Shown here: in pieces, positions 46,435-59,513 of the stretch
How positions within the stretch are numbered: the first letter of the stretch is position 1
Layout of the letters: each line of letters starts with the position of its first letter
NCBI GenBank assembly: GCA_015039365.1
Contig: WION01000005.1
Coordinates: 620,001 to 684,000 of the forward strand
Length of the DNA: 64,000 nt
Reading direction: 5' to 3'
Source: Amanita rubescens
Lineage: Eukaryota > Basidiomycota > Agaricomycetes > Agaricales > Amanitaceae
Notes under the pieces: generated by a model
Database searches by the model: none
Seen by the model: the letters and a program-made list of their open reading frames with translations, nothing else
Told to the model about the DNA's origin: nothing
Position numbers and translations under genes: made by a program

Positions 46435-49400
46435 ATGGATCGTGTATGCAGTACGTCTAGTTCCCATCTTCCCTCTACATAACCCCCTTCTTTACCTCCT
46501 CATCTAAAGACGAAGTCCTTCACCTGATCTTCTTCGAACTCAATGATCCAAATCCATTAACTCAAGTATCAAAGCGCTTCTACTCTTTCTCCCAGGATCC
46601 TTACGTCCGCGCTCGCTACTTCCTTGCTCGTTATGGCCCCATCGAGGCATTATACTTTGCTTTCGCTAGAGGAAGACTCATGACCGAACGTGTCATCGAC
46701 GTGCGTACTCGCACCTTCTAGTCTTCTCCAACGAGTTTCCCATCGGCTAATTCGTGATCTTAGATCCTCCTTGCAAGCCGCGCTCATATGTCGCGCTATC
46801 TCGTCCAAATCGCAATCCACCATTACTTCCATACGCATAGCCACTTTATAAAAGGGACATGGGTTAGGAATGTGCCGTTGCGGGTTTTTACCTACTTTCT
46901 TACCATCGCGGAACGCCGGTACGGGGAAATTCCGCGGGGAAAGGTGTGTGTGTGTGTCTCATGCGCCGCTTCAGCATGTCACGCTCATTCCGGCGGTGCC
47001 GCTAGAACGATGACGATGGAAGCCTTTTCGCCACATTTTTGAAGGAAAGCAGATTGCCATCCGAAATGAAATCGGTCAACTGGGAGACCATCAGGGATAT
47101 CCTTCAAACTTATAAAGTATGCACACATCTACATCATGACTGTTTGATTCTCATAATTTCATCCAGTTCATGCCGTTATGCACAAAGGTAGCTGTTATAT
47201 GCTACTGCGCGGGGATGTGCTGCTCAAATCGCCCAGGACCCCATCATGTCTCGACTTCCTTTGGCTCTTGCCGTAGAGCCTCGTTTGTTACCATATGCGG
47301 TTGCGAATGGGTTTTATATGGATAGCAAGGCACGTTCCCTGCTTCTTTTTTGATAAACTCGGTCATGATTTGTTTGGCAGTACCGCGATTTTGTTTTTCG
47401 GAAGATGTTTGAAAAACCACTTCCTTTCACGGAGACTAACCCGGAAGAGATTGCACAAAATGTTAGAGAACTTTGCAAGCTTGAATCATCGTAGGTCTCT
47501 GTGTTTCACTTCATTATTCGGCTCACGGCACTTAGTATGTTTGTTACCCGAACCGTTGCCTCTGAAGTTTGTATGGAAGCGAAGAGTAATGAATCTGGTT
47601 ATCGTGCTCTTAAGCTCCTGGACCGGACAGGCCACCTCCGATTTGAGTTAAGGTACTCATTTCATTTATTTTAATCTGACATGGGCGTTAACTCTCTTCC
47701 AGTACGTTAGTTTGTGACTTGATTAAGGTATAACCTTGGAATGCTATACCGTGGTAGCGAAACTAACGATGCTGGCAGACGTTTTTCAAGACGAGATCAA
47801 TAACAAACCACACCGTAATCGAAAATCTGCGGTATTTACACGCAGACATGCCATCCAACGATCCTCGCGTGCGACTCGTTTTGATACTCGCAACCTTCTT
47901 GGCGAATGACCATGGCTGCAACGTGACCACGATCAATCAGAAGCTTGAAACGTTGGGTGTTACACCGATCACTAAAGACGATATTCAGCAGATCTTGATG
48001 AACCCGTTTGTGGAGCAGTACAGCATCGTCACTAACTATGCAAAACGAATGGTAGCGAGAGAGGACGGCACGATAGGCCTATCGGAAGAAGATATACTCG
48101 GGCTATTAACGGACGTGGTATGTCGATGCTTAGAACTGGGTTGTAAGGTGCGCTATTCTTGCCATTATCTTGGTTAGGGGAATTGAATAGCCATGTAGGG
48201 TAGATTTTTGGACAAGATCTGCCAGGATCGCCCGGAACTGGCCAACATCATTCAACATCACGTCCTAGAGCATTACCAAGTTGAGCTTGAACAATTACCT
48301 TCTTGGGAAGACGATCCAAAAGCCGCTAGTGCGTACGACACAAAGCTTTCTCGTGATTACATGAAGTTCGGAGTAGAAGATCCGTTCTACACCCGCGGTC
48401 AGGAGTCTCACAGATCAACGCCGAAGGAAGGTGGTGATAATCACGAACTTGTAAGTCAGTCGGTGTATATTCCCGCTAGCATCGAAGATGAAGTGGGATC
48501 CAGGGTATGATCACGCAGGAATCATTGACAACCATGATCCGCCATGACGAGGCTGCTCCATCTCGGTCACGGAGACGGATCGATTTCCCTTGGGGTACTC
48601 TGAACGACTCGGCCGGGAAGATGCATTATCCGCCATGTAGAGAACTGTTCCTAGCCGTGCCGAACTGCTTATTAATTAACCCACAGATTGTCTCGATGTT
48701 GGACATTGGTTCAAAAAGCATCTAGGTGCTAAAAATCCAGCCACGGCCGTATTCATGGCCCATGCTGTGATCAATGGCAACGAGTCTGTGAGTGAAGTTA
48801 TTTCAAGTATATCATCAACTAACGCTGTCTAGTTGATGTCACAGTTCCTATCCCAAGGCGATCCACCAGCAGGCTATGTTCCTGTAACTCTGAAACATTT
48901 TCGCATTCTGGCTCGTCTTGGGAAGGCCCCCGTACGTGTTACTCGTGTCGTATTGACTCCGGTATTCATTTTGATGACAGAGCTTCAAGCTTGTCCGCTC
49001 CATTGAAATGGGAGCCAAGTTTTATCGGGATGAATTGGAGTATCTCTCATCTGATGAGCAATCATTAAAGGACCGGATAAAGGGAGAGGTGATCCGTGCG
49101 ATGCTACCAACCATGTCCTGTTCGAATGTCTCGACAAGATCTCCAACTAAGAGTAGGAAGCGTCCGAGGCGGTCAGCCGCGGCCGCTGTGCATTCATACA
49201 TTGTGCCAGATTCAGATGAAGACGCTGCGCCTTGCGACAAGGTAAAAGGGAAGGCAGTCACATTGACGATCGGACAGACCAAAGATGATCATCTACGCCT
49301 GTGGATGGGTCACCTGAACGACTTGCTGAGATCCGAACAACGGAAGGTAAAATTACAGTTAAACTTGCATCAATTAGTCTGATTGATGGGTCTAGTACAA

Positions 49401-49680
49401 TGCAAAGAAGCGGAAACTAGAAAAGGAAGCGGGACCAGATGTCCATGTGCACCTGCCCAAGGTAGCTTCATTTCCCCGCATGCCCTGTGGATAATTAACG
49501 CCTGCTGTGGTTTAGACCGAGTTCATCAAAGCAATGGCTACTAGCTTGCGGCATCTTCGGAAACAGCACAAGTTCCACCCCATCGCCGTAACCGAGGAGC
49601 GTAGCACTGACGAAGATGATGACGATGATTATCATTATCGAGCGCCGCGAGCAAAGAAGAGAAAACCCATTAATGCATGA
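46435..49680 (+). CDS. Large basidiomycete protein of unknown function (possible frameshifts near 48.5 kb)
   Basis: Predicted exons: 46435-46450, 46510-46700, 46764-46943, 47006-47116, 47167-47187, 47237-47329, 47381-47490, 47536-47652, 47703-47727, 47779-48147, 48199-~48505, then ~48507-48636, 48687-48787, 48833-48931, 48981-49346, 49396-49461 and 49516-49680. The N-terminus (DEVLHLIFFELNDPNPLTQVSK) is F-box-like; the rest is alpha-helical (WETIRDILQTYK, LPLALAVEPRLLPYAVANGF, TAVFMAHAVINGN). It ends in a basic/acidic tail (KSRKRPRRS, DEDDDDD, RAKKRKP), likely nuclear. The intron at 47330-47380 needs a GC donor. Around 48500-48545 the conserved reading appears to change frame twice, so this is either one gene with two indels or two adjacent genes. 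Confidence 0.65.
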
Positions 49681-49870
49681 TTCACTCATTGACTCTTGTC
49701 ATATTTAAGCATTATTCATCAACACTGAACGATTACCTTACCATATGGCACAGGACACCCTTCGCTCTGACAATCACTCTGTTACTGTGACAGTCCAGTT
49801 CCTGTTTAATTCCTTCGAACCATTACTGTACGAGCATTACATAAAGTCTACCGCAATGACACTCGAGCAT

Positions 49871-52191
49871 TCATAAAACATATCGATAGTATATGTTCCT
49901 GTCCCCCTGTTGTTGCCTCACGGTCAATTCCGCGAGTTCATTAAGTTCGTTCTTGTCCGCATTTTGAAGCTGAAGCTCTCGTTCCGCATTTGCACGTCTC
50001 ATGCAGAACCAAAGATACGCAGTGGCAATCATGGCAAAAAGTAGATAGCCTATCGCTATAGCATGAGCCTTGCGATAATTGTGTGCTTCAAGACTTGGTC
50101 GGTAGATTAACACCCTGTAAAACGGTTATAGGCGCGATCCGTGTCTTGAAGCATTCACTCTTACCCTGCGATTGCGCCTGTATCACCCATCCCTATTTGC
50201 AACGCGATCGCCACTGCGCGTTTCGTTTGACCCGATACATTCTCGCTAGGCCAGCTTTGATCATAAAGTTAGATGGACACAAGACGCCGTTACGGAGGCA
50301 CAAACCTAAATAATAGGGAATTACCCATGTAAATGCCCATGGCAGCGAAGTGAACGCCGACATATTGACCGCCGGCTGCTCAAGCTGTTGAGTATATGTT
50401 AAAAATACTGAATTGAATGTCATCGTACCTGTCTTTGCCGTGAGAATAATAATGTAACCTGGTCCCAGTCAGCATAGATAAACTTGACATTTGTAAGGTA
50501 CACACATACCTATAATAGCAACGACCGCTGATCCAAGTATAAATGGTGCCCTTTTATCAATGCGTGACGATAGCCAAACTATGAGCCAGATTGACAGGCA
50601 CGCGGCCGTATTTGGAGGTACGGTCATGCTAATTGATACATTTAGTAATGCCACCGAGAGCGTGGAGATCTATACTGACAGTTGTGCTTGCCAGCTTTGA
50701 AAACCCATGTTCGCAATTATGGTGGGCTACAGGAATCAGAGATGGATGAAGGAATGAAGTTGGAAGATCTTTTACCATGAATAAGCTCAGAGAGTAGAGC
50801 ACGAAGGAAAACCCATGGTATAGGAAAGCATACGCCCAGACAAGATGATCCATCAGTGCCTGTCGAACGTATTGCCACTGGAATGGCTCCTGGTCTGCGG
50901 AGTCGCTGTCTGATTTAAGCCGATTCAGAAGTTGTGCTTTTTCGGGCTCCGTGAGCTTAGGATAGTTAGAATGACATGTGGCGGTGGAACATATGAAACA
51001 AACTTACGAAAGAAGTCTTGTGTGGCCAGGTCGGTACGATAAAATAGGCAATAATGGAAACGGCAACGGTTATGATGCCCTCCAAAATAAAGATCCTGAA
51101 AACGTCACTGTCAGCTAGGTTTTGCGGAGAAATCAAACTATGTACCATCGCCAGCCCTCTTTCCCGCCAACACCGTTCATTTTCCCGATTGCGTACGCAA
51201 AAACACCTGAGGCGAGGTCAAATTGGGAGATCAACTTCTTAAGTTACATACCTCCGAAGGCTCCGGCCAATGCAGCACCCCCGAACAAGATGGAAACTCG
51301 CCAGCTCCGCTCATGCCTTGATAATATTTCAGCTGCTGCATAACTGTTAGACTTGGTCCTCACCTCCGATAAAAAATTGAGAAAACATAGATAGCGCCTG
51401 GGAATAGACCAGCCTCAGTTGCACCCAATACTGAAAAAAGGTTAACTCGGGCCGTGGGCACAGACTGTAACACGTACGGTATCGTATGCCATACAGCCCA
51501 GCTCGGTTCGTCACTAACCCCTGACAAACGGCTACAATACCCCACACGAGAGTAAGACTAGGAAGCCAAATTGCGGGGTTCAGACGTTTCAAGCTGTGCA
51601 TCAATATAAGCAAGAGCTAAATCGGAAGCAATTAAAAGACTTGCATAATCTTCAAGAACCGCACATGAGTGTCTGACGGTCGATAAATTGAATTGAACGC
51701 ACATTAGCCGGTACCTCATGAACAACATATGCAACGAAGTAAATGGCGAGGGCAGTGTTATAATCTGATGCAGAGATATTGAGGTCCTAATATAAACCTC
51801 TCGTTATCAATACGAAACTTGTGGAGCAATAAAGCTTATTGCACCGTTGCCAAACCTATAATTCTGGGGTGTGTTCATTAACTTTATGAATCAAGTCAAT
51901 TGCAAAGTACATGACTTACTTTGCATTCCCTATATTCGTCCTATCGGAGTCTCATAGTCAGTAAAAAAGTAGCGGGAATTCGCTTGCCATACCGATCAAG
52001 GAAGCTGAGCAGGAAGAGTAACGTCAAAATGGGAAGCAAGCTATCGCGCGGTGTATGTCAGTCAGGGAAGATAATATTGCGGACGCGAGTACGAACTATA
52101 GATCGACCTTCCAGACCAATTTCCGGTCTTCTTTGCTGCTGTACTGTCGCTCGCTAATAGAATCATCCTCTTTGTGTGATAACGAGGACAT
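49871..52191 (-). CDS. MFS permease, anion:cation symporter (Dal5/Tna1-like) family
   Basis: Starts at 52191 (MSSLSHKEDDSISER...) and ends at 49871, with about ten short exons. The first helix reads LLPILTLLFLLSFLDR-TNIGNAK, the hallmark TM1 of fungal ACS-family permeases. Later blocks are YNTALAIYFVAYVVHEVPAN, FLGATEAGLFPGAIY, GWRWIFILEGIITV and, at the C-terminus, AIAIGYLLFAMIATAYLWF followed by a hydrophilic tail. Relatives import allantoate, nicotinate, pantothenate or similar anions with protons at the plasma membrane; the substrate cannot be told here. It is divergent from VMA6 with ~210 bp between starts. Not every exon edge was fixed. Confidence 0.85.
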
Positions 52192-52401
52192 CTTGCTGCG
52201 GCTGTCGCACCATTTCTCTCCTCAACCTTTAAGGGTCTCTCCCGCTGGCGTCACTTGCTAGCGGAATTGCGCAACTTGCGGCCATTTGAATTTGCCAGCG
52301 ATCCGGGGAACGGGAGCAAGTTCTACAGGACGGCCTGTTTATAGCGCGTGGGAATGAACAGCCGTTCTTGTCACACTGCACTGAGAGCCTCTGCAAGTGG
52401 C

Positions 52402-53681
52402 ATGGAGGCCCTATTCTTTAATGTTCGTCTTGTCGCATCACAGCTCTCATTTTAAAAAGGCTCAACTTACGCAGTCCGTTCATTACTAGGTCGATACCGG
52501 TTTCCTTGAGGGAATCGTGCGAGGCTACAAAGCTGGTATTCTCTCCCCGAGTCATTATGCCAATTTGACGCAATGCGAAACGCTGGAAGGTGTGTGTTGT
52601 GATACGAGCATGCACGTATCACTCCTACACGATCTTCAGATTTCCGAACTCAGCTCAGCACGACGGACTATGGAAACTTTCTAGCGAACGAGCCTCTTCC
52701 CCTGGCAACATCCGACATTGCTGATAAAGCAACGCAGATTCTGGTCAACCAATTCAACTATCTGCGAAGTAATGCGGTTGAGCCGTTAAGCAAATTCCTC
52801 GATTACATCACGTAGGACGCTCTGTTACGCATGACTTGACCATGCTCACCGTGCGAGTAGCTATGCATATATGATCGACAACGTTGTGCTACTTATTACG
52901 GGGACCCTGCACGAGCGTGATACCCATGAACTCTTAGAACGTTGCCACCCCTTGGGTGTGTTTGATTCAATGCCGGCACTATGCGTAGCCACGAATGTTG
53001 AAGAGCTGTACCAAAGCGTGTTGGTGGAAACACCTCTAGGTGCGTTCCGATGCATATTTCACAACATGTAAACCTTATCATATGTCAGCTCCTTACTTCC
53101 GCGAATGTCTCTCAGCTGCCGACCTGGATGATCTGAATATTGAAATCATCCGTAACACCGTCTACAAGGCTTATCTCGAAGATTTCTTTGCTTTCTGTTC
53201 CTCTCTTGGTTCACCGACGTCCGACGTAATGCATCGTATACTTTCTTTTGAAGCAGACCGGCGTACCATCAACATCACGATCAACTCGTTCAATACGGAA
53301 CTCACGAAAGAACAGCGTGCAAAGTTGTTCCCCAACATCGGACGACTTTTCCCTGCGGGAAATAACCAGCTAGCGAGGGCGGACGAGATTGATCACGTAC
53401 GGGCGGCATGTGATAGTGTGATAGAGTATCGGTCTTTCTTCGATTCTACAAGTGGCGCAGGGCAAAGTGACAGCACAGGGGTAGCAGCGCAACTTGAAGA
53501 CAGGTTCTTCCAAGTGGAAGTGCAGCTCAATAAACAAGCCTTCTTGCAACAATTCCAGTATGGGGTATTCTACAGTTACATAAAGTTGAAGGAGCAGGAA
53601 ATTCGGAATTTGACATGGATTGCTGAATGCATCGCCCAGGATGCCAGAGATAGGATACAAGATTTTACACCTATTTTCTAA
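52402..53681 (+). CDS. VMA6: V-type ATPase subunit d (V0)
   Basis: Exons 52402-52422, 52490-52589, 52640-52811, 52858-53039 and 53089-53681 give 355 aa, the usual length. It begins [23 protein letters not shown], then [56 protein letters not shown] and ends [21 protein letters not shown]. This is the soluble V0 subunit that couples the rotor c-ring to the central stalk on the cytosolic face of the vacuole. The first exon is just 21 nt and is followed by a GTTCGT donor, also used by the MFS gene next door. Confidence 0.95.
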
Positions 53682-53806
53682 CCTATCGGTGTCTTGTAGC
53701 GCGTTGTATGTATACTGCAACATCAAGCTTTCGTATACAAGAATACAACAATGTGAATAACCTAAGAACAACAAACGAATGTGAGAATGGTAGAGTGTTG
53801 TACATT

Positions 53807-55913
53807 TCATTGCGCCTGCGCTCCAGCGATGAAAACATTGAAATTATAATGGACAGGGCTCCCATTGAAGGAAAAGTCTTGCGGGTGAAGCTCGAGTATT
53901 TTTTGGTTTCCACGGATGATTGCACCGTACATGCCGCCACCAGGACTTATACTGATCGATAGCTGGCTGACGCCGGCCTGAACATCAAATCTTTGTTGAT
54001 TCTGAGTAAAATCGCGATCTGTAGAAAGCACAACAGTCGAAGGCTGCGTGGCCATTACCATGACCCAGACTACATCTTGGAACTAGGTGTGAAGTAAGCT
54101 TTGGCAGCGACGCAGGCAGAGAACACTGCAACTCACCAGGTTGGCGTTGCTTGGTGGCCCCACCGGGTCATTGGAAGCCCGCGCGTCTGCAGGGTGGGTT
54201 CTTGCCCACATGTATAATTGATCCGTTTTGATAGGTGGGTACGAGCCGGTCTTAAACGCAGCAGAATAATACTTTGTGATATTAAGCCATGCTGCATAAT
54301 CAATTAGCATGACATTCCTTGCAATCCTTCTGAACTATTCATACCCGTATGGTCAAAACCGGAGGTCCACGCCTGACTATTTGGTTGGGCGCCCTTTATA
54401 GGACCTACATAGTGCGATTCGCCGAAGTCATTCCAAGATAAAAGCTGCACGATATCGACTTGGTCTCTCGCAGCTATCAGCGATTCCCATCGTTTCAGAT
54501 ACAGCCAATGGTCTGAGAGGTAGACGAACTGAGCCAAGTTAGCTGTGGGTCAAACAACTGAGAAACAGACATAAAAAGATCTTACGTTTTTGTTGTAAGA
54601 GTCAGCCCCATAATGTGTGAAGAACCAAGGGGATACGGCTGCCATATATGTAAGACGTTTATTTTCAACTTGGCGCCGCTGCGTGCCTGAAGTGGGCCCT
54701 GAACTGAGCGCGGCGAGCGCATTGAGATGAACATGGTCATCTGTCATCGAACCAATGTATCCGTTTATCGCTGTCTGAACTTGGTTCTGAACTGAATTCA
54801 CTGTGCGGGTGTATAATCTTCGAGCAAGGCCAACGTTAGCCAGAGCAGAGGCGAATGTACCAGACGCGACGGACGAAGTCAGCGACTGGACAGACGAGGT
54901 AGTCAGCTTCGTCGGCCAACCACCGTTCCACTGTGCATAGACGTCATTAATTGTGTTCAATTGCATGCTTTACACGTACGAAGAAATCGCCGTCCATGAC
55001 TTTACTAAAGTCGGTAAAGCTGTTGGGATCGACGAAGAAAGATGGAATGAAATGAACGCTTCCAAGATTAGGATTAGAAATAAATTCAATTTGCCAACCC
55101 TCCGCCGGAGTTCCTTGACCGAAAGTGCAGGACTGGCCCGAAAATGTCGACACCACAGGCCGAGAATTGTACAGAAGTTGGTTTGGATGCGATAAATATG
55201 GACGGACAATGTTCCGCAATACCTGAGCGTCCTGAGCAGAACTGCATGGAAGAGAACTGAAATTTGATTAGCATTGATTGATCATGGATTGCGTAACAAA
55301 TACGAACGTCATGTCCAGCGATATAAAAAGCTTAAAGTTCAGCCCCGACTTAGCAGCCGCCGCGTAACTTGGAGTCTCGTGAGCTAATATATGCGCAGCT
55401 AGTAAAAGATGCTCACGCTTCCGCGACTCTGGCTGGCTGCCACTCATCCACGCCCATGTTCAGAGAGAAGCCGTCGATGCCAGCATCATGGGCCTGAATA
55501 ATATCCTCCAACCAGTCATCGAGTGTATATGGATACGTGTTTCCAACCATATGATGCGCAACAACATATTTTGGCGAGCCGGTAGTGTTTATAGGGGTTG
55601 GCACAGTGGTATTTATAGGGGTTACGATAGTAGAGGTTATATTCGATGAGGAGGTTATCTTCGATGATACACCCGAGGAGGTTATATTCGATGAGGAGGT
55701 TATCTTCGATGATACACCCGAGGAGGTTACATTCGACGATGTATTCGAGGTCGATGACGTAGAGTGTTGCACTGGCCTCCTCGTGGGTGAGCATTTCCTG
55801 TGTTGTGGTCGAGCATTAATTTTGCGGTGGTGCATGAAGTGCAGAGGGACGGTGGTTGCATGCACGATTGAAAACAGTACAAATAGAGAAAAGCCAAGCG
55901 CAAAAGACACCAT
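53807..55913 (-). CDS. GH71 alpha-1,3-glucanase (mutanase)
   Basis: Starts at 55913 and ends at 53807 on the minus strand, with several introns. The first ~20 residues (MVSFALGFSLFVLFSIVHA) form a signal peptide. A Ser/Thr/Asn-rich linker follows, containing two copies of a 15-residue repeat (NITSSGVSSKITSSS). The GH71 domain begins KYVVAHHMVGNTYPYTLDDW, GIDGFSLNMGVDEWQ, and later has NPLSH-type GWQIEFISNP, PWFFTHYGADSYNKN and VQLLSWNDFGESHYVG. It ends with a beta-rich C-terminal region. Secreted; it hydrolyses alpha-1,3-glucan in fungal cell walls. Short exons in the middle were not all placed. Confidence 0.9.
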
Positions 55914-56168
55914 TGGTGCGCGGCGACGGGGAACGGAGAAGAAAAGACCGTGGAGGCTCTACCCTCGAGGAGAGAATAAAGAAGAATGCACAAGAGATGA
56001 TACCTATATAAGCAACCATTATGATTCTGACTGAACGTGCAGATCTCAGACCTGCAGGAACAGGAACAATAACCTTTAGTTGGTCTTCAACGGTTGACAT
56101 AAAGTGATGGTCGCCATACACTTGTTTGTCACCATCGTCTAGACCAAACAGCGAGTTTAATTCAACCA

Positions 56169-57454
56169 CTACGCCACACTACCCACTATGGAATGCCCCT
56201 TAATACCATTCTCTTGCGTAGCAACTCCATTATGCTTTGTCCTTGCACTAGATTTTGGCCCCCATCCATCCCTACCTTCTAACCACGGTCCTGCCCCGCT
56301 GAACTGACATCCGCCGGCATGGCTGCAAGTACATTTTCCGCCTAGTGAGCTTGGCAAATTCTCAGCATCGACGAGTTTAAGCAAGACATCTTGATAGTCG
56401 CTACCCAGAATGTCAACCTTCTCGATCGTTTCTTTCGATAGCCACGGTTTCATGACATTCCATATCACTGTAAATGAGTGCGGCGCGTTCACGATCGCTA
56501 GTTGGCCCATGCTAGCTGAGGTAGTCAGCATCATCGTGCCTGAATTTTAATAGATGTCACTAACGTTTCCGGGTAGTAATCCTGAGATATTTGAAAGGAT
56601 TTGCGAGCTAGTGACTTCATCTGCCAGAATTGCTGAATTCTGGGATTCTGTATCAGAACGGCGTCTTTTTTTTGTGTAGTGAAGACATACCCAAAACCTT
56701 GCAAATCGACTATTACGAACACTGTTCCGATGTGCCTACCTGCTTCACGACTTGCAGCAGGCAGGACCTCTCGTGTTAGCTACGGATCCATGTGTAAGCT
56801 GTCGTTCAATATTTATATATCTTACCGATTCACAATTAACTAGCACACTTTTCCAATGCCTTTCGGGTGTGCAAACCTCGTACAACTTTGGTAGATCCAT
56901 ATTACCAAAGTAATGTACGTTTAATGGACGTCCTTTCTGTAATTGATGTACACCACATTGTGAGCGATTCAGCAAATGACACTGACGGCATGCCCCTAAC
57001 CTTGTCAGTCTGTTAAAGATAAGAGCTTAATATGACAGCATCTCCACATAGCACTGGGAAAAATACCTTGTGGAACCACATCGGCCAGCATTCGAAAACG
57101 GCTTGTCGTTCGGGGTACTGACAACAAGGTGATTCATCGATCGATGAGTGCGTCTGAATGACTCACGTCGAAAGGGTCTATTTCTTGGTAGAGTTCATCT
57201 ACGCCAACGCCTTCAACGCTCTTTCGCCACTCTTGGCAATCGGACAGCATCTTCTTCGCTTGCTTCGCATCGTGTTTACGCGCGCGTAGAAACCGCCTAG
57301 CATACCCAGGTTATCAATGTTCTTCTAGACACAGCCATACCACTCACAGCAACGTCTCGTCATCGGAACCAAGCGTATCTGCCTCATGCAAGATACCTTC
57401 TTCATATACCTCTCTTCTAAACTGCTCTAAGATTTCTTGGTGAGAATTCGACAT
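56169..57454 (-). CDS. SEC14: SEC14-like phosphatidylinositol transfer protein
   Basis: Starts at 57454 (MSNSHQEILEQFRREVYEEG) and ends at 56169. The CRAL-TRIO N-terminal helices (LLRFLRARKHDAKQAKKML, WRKSVEGVGVDELY) are followed by the lipid-binding domain: GRPLNVHYFGNMDLPKLYEV, FVIVDLQGFG, QDYYPET, MGQLAIVNAPHSFTVIWNVMKPWL and DILGSDYQDVL. A Cys-containing GGKCTC-HAGGCQFSGAGPW segment near the end is normal for fungal Sec14. It exchanges phosphatidylinositol and phosphatidylcholine at the Golgi. Internal exon edges were partly inferred. Confidence 0.92.
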
Positions 57455-57663
57455 TCTCCGTGCAAACTGGGTATGTGGATCGGGGTAGCAGCGTAATATA
57501 ATATAAGGAGAAACCGTTCACCATAACCTCGTAATAGCATCTCCTATATGATACACTTCCGCTTATCTTACGTCAGTGCGGCATCGATCCATGTCATCTC
57601 GGTTTGTCAGTCTCACGCACGTAACAACATACTTCAATCTAACAAAAAGAACCATAGCTATCG

Positions 57664-58837
57664 CTACATCACAATACATTCTCCCTTGGTATCATTCCCG
57701 AGTTCCGCCTCTTCAGCAGCCAAAACCTCCTTCTCTCGTTCGCTCAATAACTGTGGCGCATTATCAGAGTTGGAGCTTGGAGCTTGGTGGAGGGTAAAGT
57801 GAACTCACCCCTTTCTTCGCCCGCTCTTGCATCGCCTTAACTTTGCTAATCCTCTCTGCTCTCGCTCGTCTGACAATATTGATACATCATGCGGTAGAAA
57901 ATAATGGTCGTGGAATATATGGGTTCAGATTATTAACAGGTGTAGGTTTACATTGATCCGGAGTAGCGACGGGAGTTTCGTTAGAGGCGATTATATTGGC
58001 AGTAGTTGAATTGGAGTTGGAAGGACCAGCAGAAAGACTAAGGTTTCATCAGCGGTACAGGCGAAACAGAATAGGAAAATAACATACCGATCAGTTTTAT
58101 TAAATGGCGATGGAACGGATAATGCGAAGGTTGAGCTTGCTTTCGAGCTTGAAGCAGGAGTTGCTGTCGTGGTTTTATTTGCGGCCGAGGCGGTACGGAC
58201 AGGTGATGGAACTGAATACTTCAAAACGAGCGGGTGCATTGCGCCTGGTCGAGCCGGTGTTGAGCTTTTCGCCGTTGACGCCGCTGCGCAGTTGTGATCT
58301 GCAGGGAACCGATGTGATGCGCAAAAGTCCTTTCTGCATCTCTGGGTAAAATGTTAGAACGCAGAACAATGGAAAGTTGAATGCACCGACATCACACTTG
58401 ATTGGAGTGTAAAGTACTTTCCTACAGTTTCCCCTAGCACATGTTGGCGTGGATCTTGTCACACTTTTACCGGTCATGACTGTGCAGTCCTTCGAAAAAT
58501 GCTCCTCCATCCGGTCGTTGGGGTCCTGACCAGGCTTAACTGCAATCGGTGTATTGCACATAGGACCTACGTTACCCAGCTTGTAAATCCACGTAGTAGT
58601 CAGCACTGACAATAGCTTACAGTTTGGTGCAACTCGGTTATGCTTTGTCTCGTCATATTGAGGGCATTGGTGTGCCTCGACTTTGAAGTGATCTTGGCAG
58701 AACGATTGCTGACAATGGTGGCATTTAAAAGGTAAAAAGTCGACGAGTAGGCATTGAACGTGTGCGCATTGCTTTCCTATACTGAGAAGTTGAGCATCGC
58801 GGTCTGTGGCAGAAGTTGAAGATCGTGAGGGTTCCAT
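57664..58837 (-). CDS. AN1-type zinc-finger protein (ZFAND2/Cuz1-like)
   Basis: Starts at 58837 and ends at 57664. Two AN1 zinc fingers are seen: GKQCAHVQCLLVDFLPFKCHHCQQSFCQDHF... and CARGNCRKVLYTPIKCD..., the second continued in a downstream exon. Between them lies CNTPIAVKPGQDPNDRMEEHF. The rest is Ser/Ala/Thr-rich and ends in a helix LLSEREKEVLAAEEAEL with a GECIVM terminus. ZFAND2/Cuz1 proteins dock to the proteasome and Cdc48 during proteotoxic stress such as arsenite. Divergent from RPL17. Confidence 0.88.
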
Positions 58838-59513
58838 AGTGGTATCAAAAGAAGGATGAGGGTAATATAGGTGAAATGGGAATTTATACTGGCTCGGACT
58901 GGTTACGCGGCCTGGACACGCGTATCAGCACTGCCAAGGCCCAACTGTGCAGAGATCTTAGTCACAGGTACAAGTCACATTACAAAATCCAATTCCCATT
59001 AGTAATACTACTATTTTGTGTAGACGAGATGTATTCGTCATGGTTTAACCAGACCGTCAAAGCCACGTAGTAGCACAACCTACGCAATGTAGGATGGGGT
59101 ACGGCAGGTACAGGAATATGACGACGCTCCGCATAAGCCTTTCCCACTACAAGCTCCCGAAGGAACGAGCAGGATGAGACCGCAGGCTCGCTCTGGTGAG
59201 CAGCTTCCCAGACTTCCTAAAAAGTAGGTCCACTGCCTTGCTCCATCAACCACAACGCCATACCATCGAGTTAACGATGGTCAGAACGCTTCAGTTCGTT
59301 GAACGGACACCATAAAGGAAGGAAAATCGCCTCCAAAGTTTATAAATACCGACGTGGTCGGAGATTGAAATCACGAAAATGCCGGCGCGGCACGGCGTAC
59401 ATTGGCTGCGGCAAATCCCGAATTACCGGCAGCTGTACGATTAAGGTTCAAGCCACAGCGCGCCGTCATACCGTGAGCTCGCATCCTGCAGAGCACAATA
59501 TCAAGTCTTGAAA
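58838..59513. promoter_or_regulatory. Divergent promoter region, AN1 gene / RPL17
   Basis: The 676 bp between two start codons holds no supported gene. TACGTAG/CGTAGTAG motifs lie near 59066-59085. Small upstream frames near 59299-59511 are probably not coding. Confidence 0.45.

Noticed and set aside
46943..46960. GT-dinucleotide run as a regulatory repeat
   Set aside because: It is the donor end of an intron and only a few units long.
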